This document shows positions 7,445 to 19,100 of a stretch of DNA of 64,000 nt, piece after piece; positions within the stretch are counted from its first letter, which is position 1, and the number at the start of each line of letters is the position of its first letter. Below the pieces are notes generated by a model. That model did not search any database. It saw only the letters and a program-made list of their open reading frames with translations, and was not told the DNA's origin. The translations under genes and the position numbers were made by a program. The DNA comes from Bacteroidota bacterium. GTDB taxonomy: Bacteria; Bacteroidota; Bacteroidia; AKYH767-A; 2013-40CM-41-45. The stretch lies in NCBI GenBank assembly GCA_016721305.1, contig JADKIH010000001.1:186001-250000 (forward strand). Reading direction: 5' to 3'.

Positions 7445-10400
7445 TCAAAACTCCACTTCAGCAATCCTCTCCAGAGAATCAATCAAATCATTCTGCGGAT
7501 TCACTTTGAAGCGCTTACTTGGCAGGTCGACTAATACTTTTAAGTCAGCAGGGTCGTAAACTTTGAATTTCAGCGTACAGGTGCCGGCTCGCTGGGCATT
7601 GTCGTTCTTCACGATTTCTGCCACTTGATCAAGCCATTTTTGATCTACTTTCTCAACAGGAACCTTAACGGTGATGTTTTTCAGCATTTTTTCGCGGACT
7701 TCGGCCAACAATTGAATGCTCGTTATCTTAAACTCCGTATTGCCCGGTTGATTGTATCGATCCTGCAATTTTCCTCGGATGAACAAAAATTCGCCCGGAT
7801 TCAGCCACATTTTGAAACGAAGGTAGTCTTCGCCAAAAAGTACCATTTCAAAAGCCTCGTCATAGTCTTCTATGACAAAACTGCCGAATGGCTTGCCGGT
7901 TTACTCATCCGGTGATTGACGGATGTTATCATCGCGCCAATCGCCATATCACGGCCTTTATTCTTCTCGACATCTTTCAAATCCTTAATGCGATGCGAGA
8001 TGAATTTTTTCATTTCCAATTTATATAAATCGAGCGGATGGCCGGAAATGTAGAAGCCTATCGCATCTTTTTCAAACTTCAATCTCACTAAGCTCTCCCA
8101 AGGTTCGGTATTCGGAATTGTCGGCTCCGGCGTTTCCGTTCCGGTCGATTCACCAAACAACGAATGTTGCGACGAATTCTTCGACTCCTGAAAACTGTTT
8201 CCATAACGGAGAATTTTCTCGAGGAATGTCGAGCCTTCTTTTTCCGGATGAAAATAATGCGCACGATGCATGTCGGTAAATGAATCGAATGCTCCTGCAT
8301 ATGCTAAATTTTCAAACGTCTTTTTATTTGCCGTGCGTAAGTTCACTCGACGAACGAGATCAAAAATACTCTTGAATGGTCCGTTTGCATTTCGCTCATC
8401 GATGATCGCTTGAACAGCGGCCTCACCTACTCCTTTGATCGCTCCCAAACCAAAACGAATTTGTCCGGCTTTGTTTACAGAGAAATTGTACAAGCTTTCA
8501 TTCACATCAGGCCCCAAAACAGGAACGCCCATACGACGACATTCTTCCATGAAGAATGTAATCTTGTCGATGTTGCTTAAGTTGTGTGTGAGCACCGAAG
8601 CCATGTACTCGCCCGGATAATGCGCTTTTAAATAGGCTGTCTGGAATGCAACGAATGCATAACATGTTGAGTGCGATTTATTGAAGGCATAGGAAGCGAA
8701 CGCTTCCCAGTCAGTCCAGATCTTTTCGCAAATCTTCGGAGCATGACCATTCTTCGCGCAGCCTTCCATGAACTTCGACTTCATTTTGTCGAGTACATCT
8801 TTCTGCTTTTTACCCATTGCCTTACGAAGAACGTCGGCATCACCCTTGGTAAAACCTGCAAGCTTCTGTGAGAGCAACATTACCTGCTCCTGATAAACGG
8901 TTACACCGTAAGTTTCTTTCAGGAACTCTTCCAATTCCGGAAGATCATAAGTTACCGCTTCGCGGCCGTGCTTACGTGCAATGAATTTCGGAATGTATTC
9001 GAGTGGACCCGGGCGATAAAGCGCGTTCATCGCAATCAAATCCTCAAATTTATCGGCGCGTAATTCGCGCAAATATTTTGCATACCGGCCGACTCAAACT
9101 GGAATGTTCCGTTCGTTTCGGCACGTTGATATAATTCAAATGTCTTTTCGTCTTCTAATGGAATCGTATCGATGTCGATCGTCACTCCGTGATTCAATTT
9201 AATCAGTGCTAATGCATCGCGGATGATGGTCAGAGTTTTCAGACCTAAAAAGTCCATCTTGATTACACCGGCATCTTCGATCACCTTTCCGTCGTATTGC
9301 GTAATGAGCAATTCAGTTTCTTTCGAAGTCGAAACCGGAATCAGATCGGTGAGATCCATTGGCGCAATGATGATACCTGCAGCGTGAATTCCGGTGTTAC
9401 GCACCGATCCTTCGAGAATGACGGCTTCACGCAATACCTCTGCCTGTAAATCTTTGCCTTTATAAATTTCGCGAAGCTTTCGTACTTCTTCAAGCTCATC
9501 GCTATTCAAACCTTCTTTCTCTCGCAAACTCTTATCGCCATCCATTGGCGCTTCGAGTACACGATTCAATTCAATACCCGGACGCTCGGGAACCATTTTA
9601 GCCAGCATGTTCGATTCGGCCAATGGCAAATCCATTACACGCGCGACGTCTTTGATACTCATCTTCGCCGCCATCGTACCATAGGTAACGATTTGAGCAA
9701 CCTGATTCTTTCCGTATTTGTCAACTACATAGTCGATCACCTTCTGACGACCGACGTCGTCGAAGTCCGTATCAATATCGGGCATGCTCTTACGATCCGG
9801 ATTGAGGAAACGCTCGAACAGGAGATTGTATTTGATCGGATCTATATTCGTGATGCCGATGCAATACGCAACTGCTGATCCCGCTGCCGATCCACGACCC
9901 GGACCAATGAATACTCCTAAATCACGACCGGCTTTAATAAAGTCGGATACAATCAAGAAGTAGCCGGCAAAGCCCATTGTTTTTACTGTGAACAATTCGA
10001 AGTTTAAGCGCTCTTCGATTTCAGGCGTTAATTCTTTGTAACGTTCTTTTGCTCCTAAAAAAGTAAGATGCTTGAGATACTCATCCTGCGATTCAAATCC
10101 ATCCGGAATTTTGAAGTGAGGAAGCATGATATCCTGCTTCAATTTCAACGGCTCGATTTTACCGACGATGTCGTTGGTGTTATCAATCGCTTCAGGAATG
10201 TCGCTGAACAACTTTCCCATTTCCTCCGTCGTCTTGAAATAAAACTGATCGTTGTAGAAAGCAAAACGTTTTCCTTTAACAAAAGCATCGTCGTCGGAAA
10301 ACTCTTTCATACTCGGCGTCGACTTCTTCTCGCCGGTATTGATACAAAGAAGAATGTCGTGCGCATTGTAATCTTGCTGATCCACGTAATGCGAATCATT

Positions 10401-11030
10401 CGACGCAATCACCTTCACATTATACTTCACTGCCCATTGGAGCAGGATTGCATTCACTTTATTTTGTTCCGGAATATCGTGACGTTGTAATTCGATATAA
10501 TAATCTTCACCGAACATATTGAGCCACCACAAAAACTCTTTCTCCCCTTCTGCTTCGCCTTTGCGTAAAATTGCCTGCGGCACAGAAGCACCCAGACAAC
10601 AAGTCGTTGCAATTAATCCTTTGTGATATTTTTCAACGAGCTCTTTATCGATACGCGGATACTTTCCGTACAATCCTTCGATGTAACCGAGAGAACACAT
10701 CTTCACTAGATTCTTATATCCTTCCGGATTCTTGGCTAAGAATAACTGATGGCAACGCTTGTCTTTATCTTCTTTGGTGAACTGACGCTTATGACGATCG
10801 TCTACTAAATAAAATTCGCAACCGACAATCGGCTTAATGACTTGTCCGTCTTTGTTATGTTTGGAAGCTTCCGCCACAAACTTAAAAGCACCAAACATAT
10901 TACCGTGATCCGTGATAGCGATGGCAGGCATCTTATCCTTGACGGCTTTTTTGTAGAGATCAGATATATCGGCAGCACCGTCGAGCAGCGAGAACTGCGT
11001 ATGAACGTGCAGGTGGGAAAACGAAGGCAT
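7445..11030 (-). CDS. dnaE: DNA polymerase III alpha subunit DnaE (two indels)
   Basis: The catalytic subunit of the replicative polymerase, about 1195 residues after repair. The N-terminal PHP domain starts at FSHLHVHTQFSLLDGA; the catalytic palm has PDIDTDFDD near residue 415; further on come GRGSAAGSAVAYCIGIT and NTGIHAAGI. The frame breaks in GMQKYLREL, where the TTTT run at 9076-9079 (plus strand) should have five bases, and in MSKTGKPFGSFVIED, where TTT at 7900-7902 should have four. Both repairs restore conserved sequence and the length becomes 3 x 1196. A C-terminal OB-fold and the end RIAEVEF follow. Because the gene is essential, the indels are almost surely sequence errors. The start at 11030 fits the family N-terminus. 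Confidence 0.97.
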
Positions 11031-11102
11031 AGGGAATTGACTAGAGTTGCGAAGATACGAAATTGGGAGGCGGCTGCGTAGTGGAATTTATCAACAAAAG
11101 GC

Positions 11103-11343
11103 TCCATGTTCAAGGTTCAAAGTTCAAAGTTCAAAGTTCAAGGTTCAAAGTTCAAAGTTCAAGGTTCAATGTTTCGGGGTCTGTTCCTAATTTGTCAGAA
11201 AAGGGAACGTTTATATTCATGAAAAAATGGACAAAAAGGAGACAATTCGCCTATTTAGCATGACACTCCCTAAAGCGCATTTGAACTTTGAACCTTGAAC
11301 TTTGAACTTTGAACTTTGAACTTCGAACTTTGAACCTTGAACT
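11103..11343. repeat. Long inverted word repeat (GTTCAAAGTTCAAG / CTTTGAACCTTGAAC)
   Basis: A left arm of about 65 bp (11103-11168) of GTTCAAAGTTCAAGG words and a right arm of about 64 bp (11280-11343) of the complementary words face each other across about 110 bp. The right arm ends at the stop codon of the glycosyltransferase gene and the left arm lies just upstream of dnaE. It could form a very stable cruciform or terminator hairpin. Confidence 0.85.
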
Positions 11344-12458
11344 TTAGACAACCCTCCGCCCCTTCCACTCATACCCCGAAAACGGCACAAGCAGTCCGAT
11401 GATGAAAATGTAAAACCAGTATAGCGGCTGGAGCAGGATCACTAAAAAATTATTCACCGGCATTTTTAGAAAGGAAGAAACGCGGTTGAGAAAAAATAAT
11501 TCAGGAAGCGTTTTAGAGATGGCGCATATGAGTAAAATTTTCCAGGAGATAATTCCGAAAATCGTTGCGATCAACGACAAGAATAATCCTGCATGTGTGA
11601 GCCAGGCAATGACGGCAATGATTACAGTTACCGGCGAGAGAGTGAACGGAATTTTCGTAGCCCAACGGCGGCGTTGTTCGTAGAATGAATTGATTGTCGA
11701 TTGCGGATCGCTGACGACGATGGCGTTTTCATTTTTTACAAAGAGTAAATTAGACGGATTTTCATCGGCGATTTTTCTCATCAATTGAGTATCGTCGCCG
11801 GAAGAGAAACGGGAGCCGGCAAAGCCGTTTACTTGCAAGTAAGCATCACGACGATAGGCCATATTCGCACCATTGCACATCATCGGTTGATGTTGCGCAA
11901 AAGAAGCTGCAGCAATGCCGGTGAGACCAATCATTTCCAGCGATTGCATTTTTTCGAGCAAAGTTGCTCCGCCCTTTAACGCAACCGGACCGGAGAAAAA
12001 TTTAGCCGACGATGTTTCAGCCACATTTACAAACGAAGAAACCCATTGCGTTCCCACTCTGCAATCGGCATCTGTTGTGATGATGAATTCACCATTACTC
12101 TGACGAATCGCAAAATCGATTGAAGCTTTCTTCGACTCATTCGGGCTTTGCAGAAGCACAGCATTCGAAAGTCCGTTCTTTTCGATAAGCGATTTAACTT
12201 TTTCAAATGTCGCATCGTTAGAATGATCATCGACAAAATAAATTTTCATTTGTCCGGAATAATCCTGCTTCGCTAAATCGGTAATCAGATTTTCAATGAC
12301 AGCCTCTTCATTACGCATGGCAATTATGACATCGACGCTTTCGATTTTCTTTCGATCAGTTTCACGACGGAAATTCAGTCTGCTCCAGCCTGTAATAGAC
12401 CACAGCAGAAAAATGCATAGGCCAGGCAAAACGCCATGAGAAATATGCCGGCAATCAT
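11344..12458 (-). CDS. Family 2 glycosyltransferase, membrane-anchored (one indel)
   Basis: A processive-type GT2 enzyme of 371 residues after repair: an N-terminal membrane helix, then VDVIIAMRNEEAVIENL, KIYFVDDHSND, the DADCRVG metal-binding motif, GDDTQL and the QRRRWATK motif, followed by three or four C-terminal membrane helices. The true start is hidden by a missing T in the homopolymer at 12409-12413 (plus strand AAAAA): adding it joins MIAGIFLMAFCLAYAFF to LLWSITGW. This start ATG at 12458 overlaps the stop of the preceding flippase-fold gene as ATGA, so the two are translationally coupled. The acceptor is unknown; such pairs make glycolipids or lipid-linked sugars. Confidence 0.85.
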
Positions 12459-13434
12459 TCTGCTTTATTTTTTACAAAACGGAAATTCAACATGAAGAGC
12501 GCTCCGAACAAGGCCGGAATAGCCAGATTGATTACCCATAAAGAAAATACAGCGATCAATACCGGAAGCAAATCCGTCGTCAGATAGCCGAAGAAATATG
12601 CAGCCACTGCTCCGCGAATTCCGAGCTCGGTGAGTGTAAACGTCGGCACTACGGCGATGACGAAAAATGTTCCGGCCGACATGAGGATGGTTGACGAGAG
12701 CGGAAAATGTCCGCCGAAGATTCGGATGAGCCAGATAAATTGTGTCGTGAAAATCACGTATCGAACGAATGCTCCTATGACAACTTTTAGCAATTCACCC
12801 GACGAGTATGAAGAAATGACGTGCAAAGTTTGATTCCATTTTTCCGGAAAACGTAAACGACGAAACACATTTTCCAAAAAGCGAACATTGAAGTATGCAA
12901 GTATTACTATGATTGAACACACAGTGAAACCAAGAATAACCAAAGCCAGAAACGGCTTCGTCATTGGCGTATACTCTGCAAAAAGATCATCATCGCCACG
13001 CAACCTATTACGAAAGTCACCAGCAATTGAGAGAAATTCTCGATCACGGTGATGATGGTCGCCTGAATTTTATCGGCTTTCTCTAAATGAAAAACACGGC
13101 CGGCGTATTCGCCAATTCGATTGGGAGTAAAAAGACTAATCGACAATCCGGAGAACACCGCTTCGAGTGAACGAAAGATAGAGAGCTCTTCGAGCTTCGC
13201 CATCATCAATTTCCATTTCCACGCCTCCACGAGCCAGTTGAAAAACATGAGGACGAAAATCAAAGCAAGCTGCCAGCCGAGCGACGGCGTACTCAATGCG
13301 CTTTTTAACTCCTCTAAATACAGCTCATCCCTTCCGGTGATTCGATGATAAATGAACCAGAAGGCTGCAGCAGCCAGGATCATTTTGAGAACGAACCAAC
13401 CATAGATGGATTTATTTCTTTTACTTTGTTGCAT
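12455..13434 (-). CDS. Lysylphosphatidylglycerol-synthase-type membrane (flippase-like) protein (one indel)
   Basis: A polytopic membrane protein of 326 residues after repair, of the UPF0104/LPG_synthase_TM family. Visible features: an early helix (WFVLKMILAAAAFWFIYHRI), LVEAWKWKLMM, SLSISLFTPNRIGEYAGR (the family's conserved TP-RIGE motif) and several further helices with FTLTELGIRGAVA, also characteristic. The frame breaks at CVAMMIFF, where the AAAAA run at 12979-12983 (plus strand) lacks one base; adding it gives AMMIFFAEYTPM. It is coupled to the downstream glycosyltransferase. Members of this family are thought to move or modify lipids; substrate unknown. Confidence 0.85.
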
Positions 13435-13505
13435 AAACGACGGGCAACAAAGTAAGAAAATAAAGCCCTTGCATATTTTGCCTTTCCGTCAATTGATCCA
13501 CAATC

Positions 13506-14078
13506 TTGGCCATCAGCGAAAAAATCATTTTAGGAATCGACCCCGGAACGAATATAATGGGGTACGGCATCATTTCCGTGAAAGGAAAAGAAATGAAATT
13601 GTTGAGCATGGGTGTTATTACCCTTGATAAGCTCGACAATCAGGCCTTGAAACTGAAGACGATTTTTGAAAAGACCTTAGGCCTGATTGAACAATATCAT
13701 CCCGACGAGCTTGCCATTGAGGCTCCTTTTTTCGGGAAAAATGTGCAGTCGATGCTGAAACTCGGCCGTGCTCAGGGCGTTGCTATGGCTGCAGGCTTAT
13801 ACCGTTCGGTTCCGATCACCGAGTATTCCCCTAAAAAGATCAAACAGAGCATTACCGGTAACGGAAACGCTTCGAAAGAGCAGGTTGCGGCCATGCTGCA
13901 GACTCTTTTAGGCTATGAGGAAACGCCAAGCTATTTAGATGCTACAGACGGGCTCGCTGCCGCAGTTTGCCATCATTTCCAGGGCGGAAGTCCCGAATCG
14001 GCTCCGCGTAAAGCAGGAGGCCGTAAAAGCAGCTGGAAGGCATTTGTAGATGCCAATCCGGAACGACTTAGCCAATAA
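13506..14078 (+). CDS. ruvC: Crossover junction endodeoxyribonuclease RuvC
   Basis: A 190-residue Holliday-junction resolvase that works with RuvAB. The RNase H-like fold shows ILGIDPGTNIMGYG with the first catalytic Asp near residue 11, ELAIEAPFFGKNVQSMLKLG with the catalytic Glu, YSPKKIKQSITGNGNASKEQV, and DATDGLAAAVCHH with the last acidic pair. The start is the TTG at 13506, since no ATG lies close to the conserved first strand. The gene is divergent from the flippase gene and its last 11 bp overlap the end of the convergent HIT gene. Confidence 0.96.
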   Translation: MAISEKIILGIDPGTNIMGYGIISVKGKEMKLLSMGVITLDKLDNQALKLKTIFEKTLGLIEQYHPDELAIEAPFFGKNVQSMLKLGRAQGVAMAAGLYRSVPITEYSPKKIKQSITGNGNASKEQVAAMLQTLLGYEETPSYLDATDGLAAAVCHHFQGGSPESAPRKAGGRKSSWKAFVDANPERLSQ

Positions 14079-14466
14079 ACTCTTTTGCGATTTTTTCGGC
14101 CGTAGCCATCAGCTCTTCTTTCGGAAGAGAAATCTTAGGATTTGCGAAGTTCATATCACTCACCCGATTCATCGGAATGAGATGTATGTGTGCATGTGGG
14201 ACCTCGAGACCGATAACGGCCACTCCTACTCGTTTGCATGGAACAGCTTTTCCAACGGCCTTAGCAACCTTTTGAGCAAATGCCCAAAGGTTTTTATGCT
14301 CGTCGGAAGCGATGTCGAAAATGTAATCGGTTTCCTTTTTAGGAATAACGAGCGTATGACCGGCCACGAGCGGATTTACGTCGAGAAAAGCAAGGTGGTT
14401 GTCGTCTTCCGCTATTTTGTAGCAGGGAATTTCTCCGTTGACGATTTTGGTGAAAACGGATGCCAT
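14068..14466 (-). CDS. HIT family protein (histidine triad nucleotide-binding)
   Basis: A 132-residue HIT protein with FTKIVNGEIPCYKI at the N-terminus, HTLVIPKKE in the middle and the histidine triad HAHIHLIPM near residue 93. These enzymes hydrolyse nucleoside phosphoramidates or related nucleotides. It follows greA by 4 bp on the same strand, so the two are likely one operon. Full length, standard ATG. Confidence 0.95.
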   Translation of the reverse strand: MASVFTKIVNGEIPCYKIAEDDNHLAFLDVNPLVAGHTLVIPKKETDYIFDIASDEHKNLWAFAQKVAKAVGKAVPCKRVGVAVIGLEVPHAHIHLIPMNRVSDMNFANPKISLPKEELMATAEKIAKEFIG

Positions 14467-14470
14467 GATA

Positions 14471-14944
14471 TTAAGCTCTTGAAATTTCCATAACTTCGAA
14501 TTGCATCGTTCCTGATGGTACAGAAATCTCTGCGATCTCGCCTACTTTTTTACCTAACAGACCTTTGCCGATAGGAGAAGTCACGGAAATCTTTCCCAAT
14601 TTGAGATCAGCTTCGTTTTCTGCCACGAGCAAATAAGTCATCTCTGATTTGTTTGCTTTGTTGCGAATACGAACCTTCGACAAAACCAGGGCGCGTGAAC
14701 TATCCACCTTACTCTCATCGAGGAGGCGGGCATTGGCAACTATATCTTCCAACTTCGAAATTCTTAATTCAAGCAAACCCTGCGCATCTTTGGCAGCGTC
14801 GTATTCGGCATTTTCAGACAAGTCACCTTTATCGCGTGCTTCTGCAATTTGCTGCGAAATACGCGGACGTTCAACCGTACGCAATTGAGCAAGCTCTTCG
14901 TGCAGCTTTTTTAATCCTTCAGCGGTAAAATACTGATATGACAT
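14471..14944 (-). CDS. greA: Transcription elongation factor GreA
   Basis: A 157-residue GreA: an N-terminal coiled coil carrying the acidic tip region GDLSENAEYDAAKDAQ (residues about 39-54), followed by a C-terminal FKBP-like domain with VTSPIGKGLLGKKVG and ending FEVMEISRA. GreA enters the RNA polymerase secondary channel and promotes cleavage of backtracked transcripts. Length is normal. It leads a two-gene operon with the HIT protein. Confidence 0.97.
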   Translation of the reverse strand: MSYQYFTAEGLKKLHEELAQLRTVERPRISQQIAEARDKGDLSENAEYDAAKDAQGLLELRISKLEDIVANARLLDESKVDSSRALVLSKVRIRNKANKSEMTYLLVAENEADLKLGKISVTSPIGKGLLGKKVGEIAEISVPSGTMQFEVMEISRA

Positions 14945-14975
14945 GATAATGTTTATTGAGGTAGTAAATTAAAGT

Positions 14976-15009
14976 AAAAAACAAGACTCCGTTGCTGGAG
15001 TCTTGTTTC
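14976..15009 (-). terminator. Rho-independent terminator after the PorV/PorQ-family gene
   Basis: On the minus strand AACAAGACTCC pairs with GGAGTCTTGTT across a 6-base loop, followed by a T run. It sits between the end of the gene at 15035 and the start of greA. Confidence 0.85.
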
Positions 15010-15034
15010 ATTTCACAAATATAAGAATGTTTTT

Positions 15035-16105
15035 TTACAAATTAAAACGGGCTCCAAAGCTATGGATACCATCCCAAGGTTTAGTAGAACGGTAAGAATA
15101 GTCGATAGCAAACGTTTTGCCGCCGCTTCCCAATGGCACTTCGATGGATAAACCGGCAGAAGGGCCTGAATAAACCGTTGTACGGAGAGCGTCATCGAAC
15201 AGATTGTCTTCATACGTAAAGCCTCCGCGAAGCATGAACATGTTACGGAAAGAATATTGAAGACCTGCTGAATACTGATCGTTTGTAAATGAGTTTGAAG
15301 TAAATGTTCCTGCAATTGTCAGCTTATGATCGGTCGCCAAAGAGAAATCGTAAGCACCACCGATATTCAACAATGAAGGCATTTCAAATCCTTCAACACG
15401 TTGCTGAACCGTCATCTGATAAACGTTGTTATTACCCGGAGCCGTAACACGAGTCGACAAACCGTCGCCACCGAAACTGAGCGGAGTACCTACGTTGTGC
15501 AGAGAGATTCCGAAGTGAATGTTATCACGATCTTCGTTAGAGCCGGTTACATATTGGATACCCGCATCAATCGCGATTCCGCTTGCATTCAAGTTTGAAA
15601 TTGATTCGTCGATGATACGAATCGTCATTCCTCCATAAATTGAATTGGAGAAAACTTTTGCATAGGATAATCCGAGATTGATGTATTGCGGAGAATATGT
15701 TCCCAAACTTGGTTCAGGCTGATCAACCGTTGTGATGGCAACTTCACCGAACGACATAGAAGTGATACTCACTCCGATTACACCACTACCTCCGGCTTTT
15801 TGAGTTACACCGAATGAATTCAGTGCAATTCCACTGCCTTGCAGATAATTTGTGTGAGCGAAAACAGCTTCCGTTTTTTTCGTGAAAGCAATACCTGCCA
15901 CATTGAGAAACTGAGCTTCGAGTCCTTGAACACAAGCACTGTTTGCTCCACCCCAACCCGATGAACGAGCCCACGGATTAATGAGCAATTCAGTAGCTCC
16001 TGCCTGACCGGCGCGATCAGGATTACCTGCCTTTACCATTCCCAACGGGAGTGTTACGACAGCGAGCGCCAGGCTCAGCAGCTTTGTTTTATATCCAGGT
16101 TTCAT
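15035..16105 (-). CDS. PorV/PorQ-family outer-membrane barrel protein
   Basis: A 356-residue protein with an N-terminal signal peptide ending near AGNPDRAGQAG, then LLINPWARSSGWGGANSA, the early motif typical of this FadL-like family, then regular amphipathic strands and a C-terminal aromatic strand ending in GARFNL. PorV is a shuttle and attachment partner of type IX secretion; this protein is the family type, but whether it is the true PorV or a cluster-specific paralog cannot be decided here. It is the last gene of a three-gene operon behind a 1353-residue exported protein and a TonB receptor, and has its own terminator. The association suggests it handles its neighbours' export or display. 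Confidence 0.82.
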   Translation of the reverse strand: MKPGYKTKLLSLALAVVTLPLGMVKAGNPDRAGQAGATELLINPWARSSGWGGANSACVQGLEAQFLNVAGIAFTKKTEAVFAHTNYLQGSGIALNSFGVTQKAGGSGVIGVSITSMSFGEVAITTVDQPEPSLGTYSPQYINLGLSYAKVFSNSIYGGMTIRIIDESISNLNASGIAIDAGIQYVTGSNEDRDNIHFGISLHNVGTPLSFGGDGLSTRVTAPGNNNVYQMTVQQRVEGFEMPSLLNIGGAYDFSLATDHKLTIAGTFTSNSFTNDQYSAGLQYSFRNMFMLRGGFTYEDNLFDDALRTTVYSGPSAGLSIEVPLGSGGKTFAIDYSYRSTKPWDGIHSFGARFNL

Positions 16106-16136
16106 ATGATTTTATTTTCTGTAGGTTAATTACTGA

Positions 16137-19100
16137 TTAGAATGTATCAAGGTCAAGCGGACGAATTACACCGAACCATTTAATTGTTTTCTCGCCAACA
16201 CCATCGGCAGAGATATGAATGATGTACATACCGCTGGCAATTGGAACTCCTTTTGAATTCTTGAGATCCCAATCTTGCGATGATTCCAGATTTTCTTCCG
16301 GATACACCGAACCGTCGGTATTGTTTTGTCCCACATCACGCTTGAACTGACGAACCAGTGTTCCTGATGGAGAATAAATTGAGATAGTACACTTGTTAGG
16401 CAGATTCACAATCTTCACGCGATTGTCGAGCTGGCCTGTTTCGTAACCTGAGTAAGCATAGTAAGGATTCGGAACTACGTTGATCAAATCCAATGCAGAC
16501 TTCGCTACCTCCACTTGTTTTACCTGAGGAGCAAGATCGCGTGTGCTGAATTTGTAATAAGGATAGTTGTTGTTTGTAGTTGCAGTTCCTGTTGCATACT
16601 GACGGTATGGCTTAGTAACACGCAAACGTACTTTCAAATCAGAACTCAATAATGTTTGTCCCGGTGCTAATAATGGAACGCCTACCCACATACAATCTTT
16701 CCAGATTTTCTTAGAAGTACGTTTTCCACCTGCTGTTCCGAGATTTAATCCCCAGAGATTGTCGCGAATGTATTTGCAACCATCGTAAGCAGGTCCCCAA
16801 TATGTTGAATCGTATGGATTCACTGCTACACCTGTCGCTGAAACTGCAGCGCCTACTACATCATCTTGTTGCTTAGTCTTATTTGCAAAAACATAGATGT
16901 AATGCTTTCCACCTGCAAGGAGAGATAAATTACCGCTGTTATCGAAGTTCCCGAAATTAGACGTCGGATTCCAAGCCATATCGTTTCCGTTATCGGAACT
17001 CAGATAGCTATCCTCACCAAATGCGATATTCAAACGCTCACCTGTTTCGAGGTTAATTGCATAACCGGGGAACCAAGAGTAACCATAATCAGTCGTATCA
17101 TCGCTGTACGCAACATTAGTCACTCCATTGCTGCCATAATTGATGCTTTCCTTAATAGCACCTTTGTGCTTTCTGATCATACCGTGAATCTGATTTCCTT
17201 CAGTTACACCGGCATTTGTTCCTTCTTCGATTACAACGCAACGACTCCATTTTGACTTGTCGGTTGTGAAAACGATATCGACACTATTGAGATATTTAAG
17301 ATCGTCGTAGATACAAGCAGAAGTAGAACCATAAGGGCTACCGGCACCATCACGGAAAGGAGCAGGACAAACGCGATCTCCATTGCTTGAGTTATTCACC
17401 AAGCGGAATGGCGCCCATGTACCTGTCAGGATTTTTCCATAGAAGTTGTTCGGATCCAATGATTCCGTTCCAACAAGATATGGCGCTGTTGCATTTTTAC
17501 CTGCAATGATCCAATCGAGTTGTGTTGTGTTATTGAAGTTATCCAAATCAGGTATACCATTAAACCAACGGTTCGAAGTATTTGCATATTCTAGTACGCC
17601 TTCAATAAAACCATTTCCTTCGTTTACGGCTTCACCGGTATTTTTAACCTGGTTGATACTTACATAGAATCCGTAGTCAGAGAATAATTGATCGTAAGGG
17701 TTTTCAATTGTCTTTTCAGATGTCACTGAAGTACCTGTTGTGAGATTCTTCAATACCCAGTTACCTGATGAAGCTACCGTATCGGTTAAGTACAATTCGA
17801 ATTCAGCCGGAGCAACTTTCACAGGATCATATACACGGATATCGACCGGTCCTCTTCCTCTTTGATAAGTTGGATTGTAAATCTGATTCACCGGATTTGA
17901 AGCCGAGAATAAAATGTTGTCGATCTGATCTTGTTTCAAATCAAGAGTTCCACGATCGCCACCTGTAACATAACCGTTACCCATACCTGTAAGGCGAGTA
18001 ATTTCCGGACCGTCACCATAGCTTGTACTTAACACCAAACCTTGGTCTTCAGGAGATGAAATGTGTGGAATACCTGTTACGATATCAATCGCATTTCCAA
18101 ATGCATTCTGACGGCTCTGAATGTATGGCTGACCATAAATTCCAGGAGGCATTGTATCAGGAATATCAGTTGGATTCAAATCTGCAAACGCATCATAACC
18201 ATAAGCAATGGCCATGAAGTAATATGTCTTGTGATTCACTAATGTCGGATCACCTGTAGCAAACGCATCTGTTGTAACACGAAGCGTGTGACGAAGACCA
18301 TTGTCCTCACCTACTACCATTTCAGTTGGCACGAATGCATTAATGTTACCGTCGAGAACTGAGTTCACAATTTGAGAAACACCGTTCTTTAAGTCACACT
18401 GGAATACCAAACGAGCTTTGTCAGCATTTGTTAAATCGTTAACCGAAACTGACTCATCTTTCACCTGGAAGATTTTATAACCTTCGAAGCGGTAGATCGC
18501 AATTGGTGATGCAGGAATGTTTATGTCTTTCTCTGTGTAATTTTCTCCGGCGTTGTTAGAACCTGCAGGATTCGTTACAGAGAGAATCAATTCTTTATCC
18601 AACTCACGAATAGAAACTACAGGAGCCTGTGGACCGTTCGCAACTTTAAAGCAAGATTCGAATAAGTTCTGTGCTTTCACATCGGCAAGTTTCACAAGCT
18701 TCACAGAAGCTTTAGGACCACCTGAAGAAGCACGCGCCCAAACCACACCCGTTGTGATGTAATTTACAGCACCCGGCTGAAGCGTGAACGCTCCTGCTGA
18801 CTGAAGGAAACGACGATCACTCGGCTCATTCGGAACACTGCTGGATCCGGTTGGAGTTTCTTCTGTCCATACAAATGACTGAGGAACTCCGTGTGTACCG
18901 ATGTTATCCGGATCACTTGTACCGGGGAACATGAAGTCACATGAATCGGCTCCGGGAGTCTGATAACCTGTACCACCATAAACCATCGGTGAGTTATCTC
19001 TCCAAATACCACGCAGGTAGTTGTAATATTCCTGTGCGTTTGTAGGGTTACCGTATTTTGTTCCGTCGTTATTATAGTAAACGAATTTTGACATGATGAT

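Noticed and set aside
7445..11030. Programmed frameshifting or split dnaE
   Set aside because: Frame breaks occur at many unrelated genes, lack slippery-site plus structure signals, and each is fixed by one base; sequencing error explains all of them.
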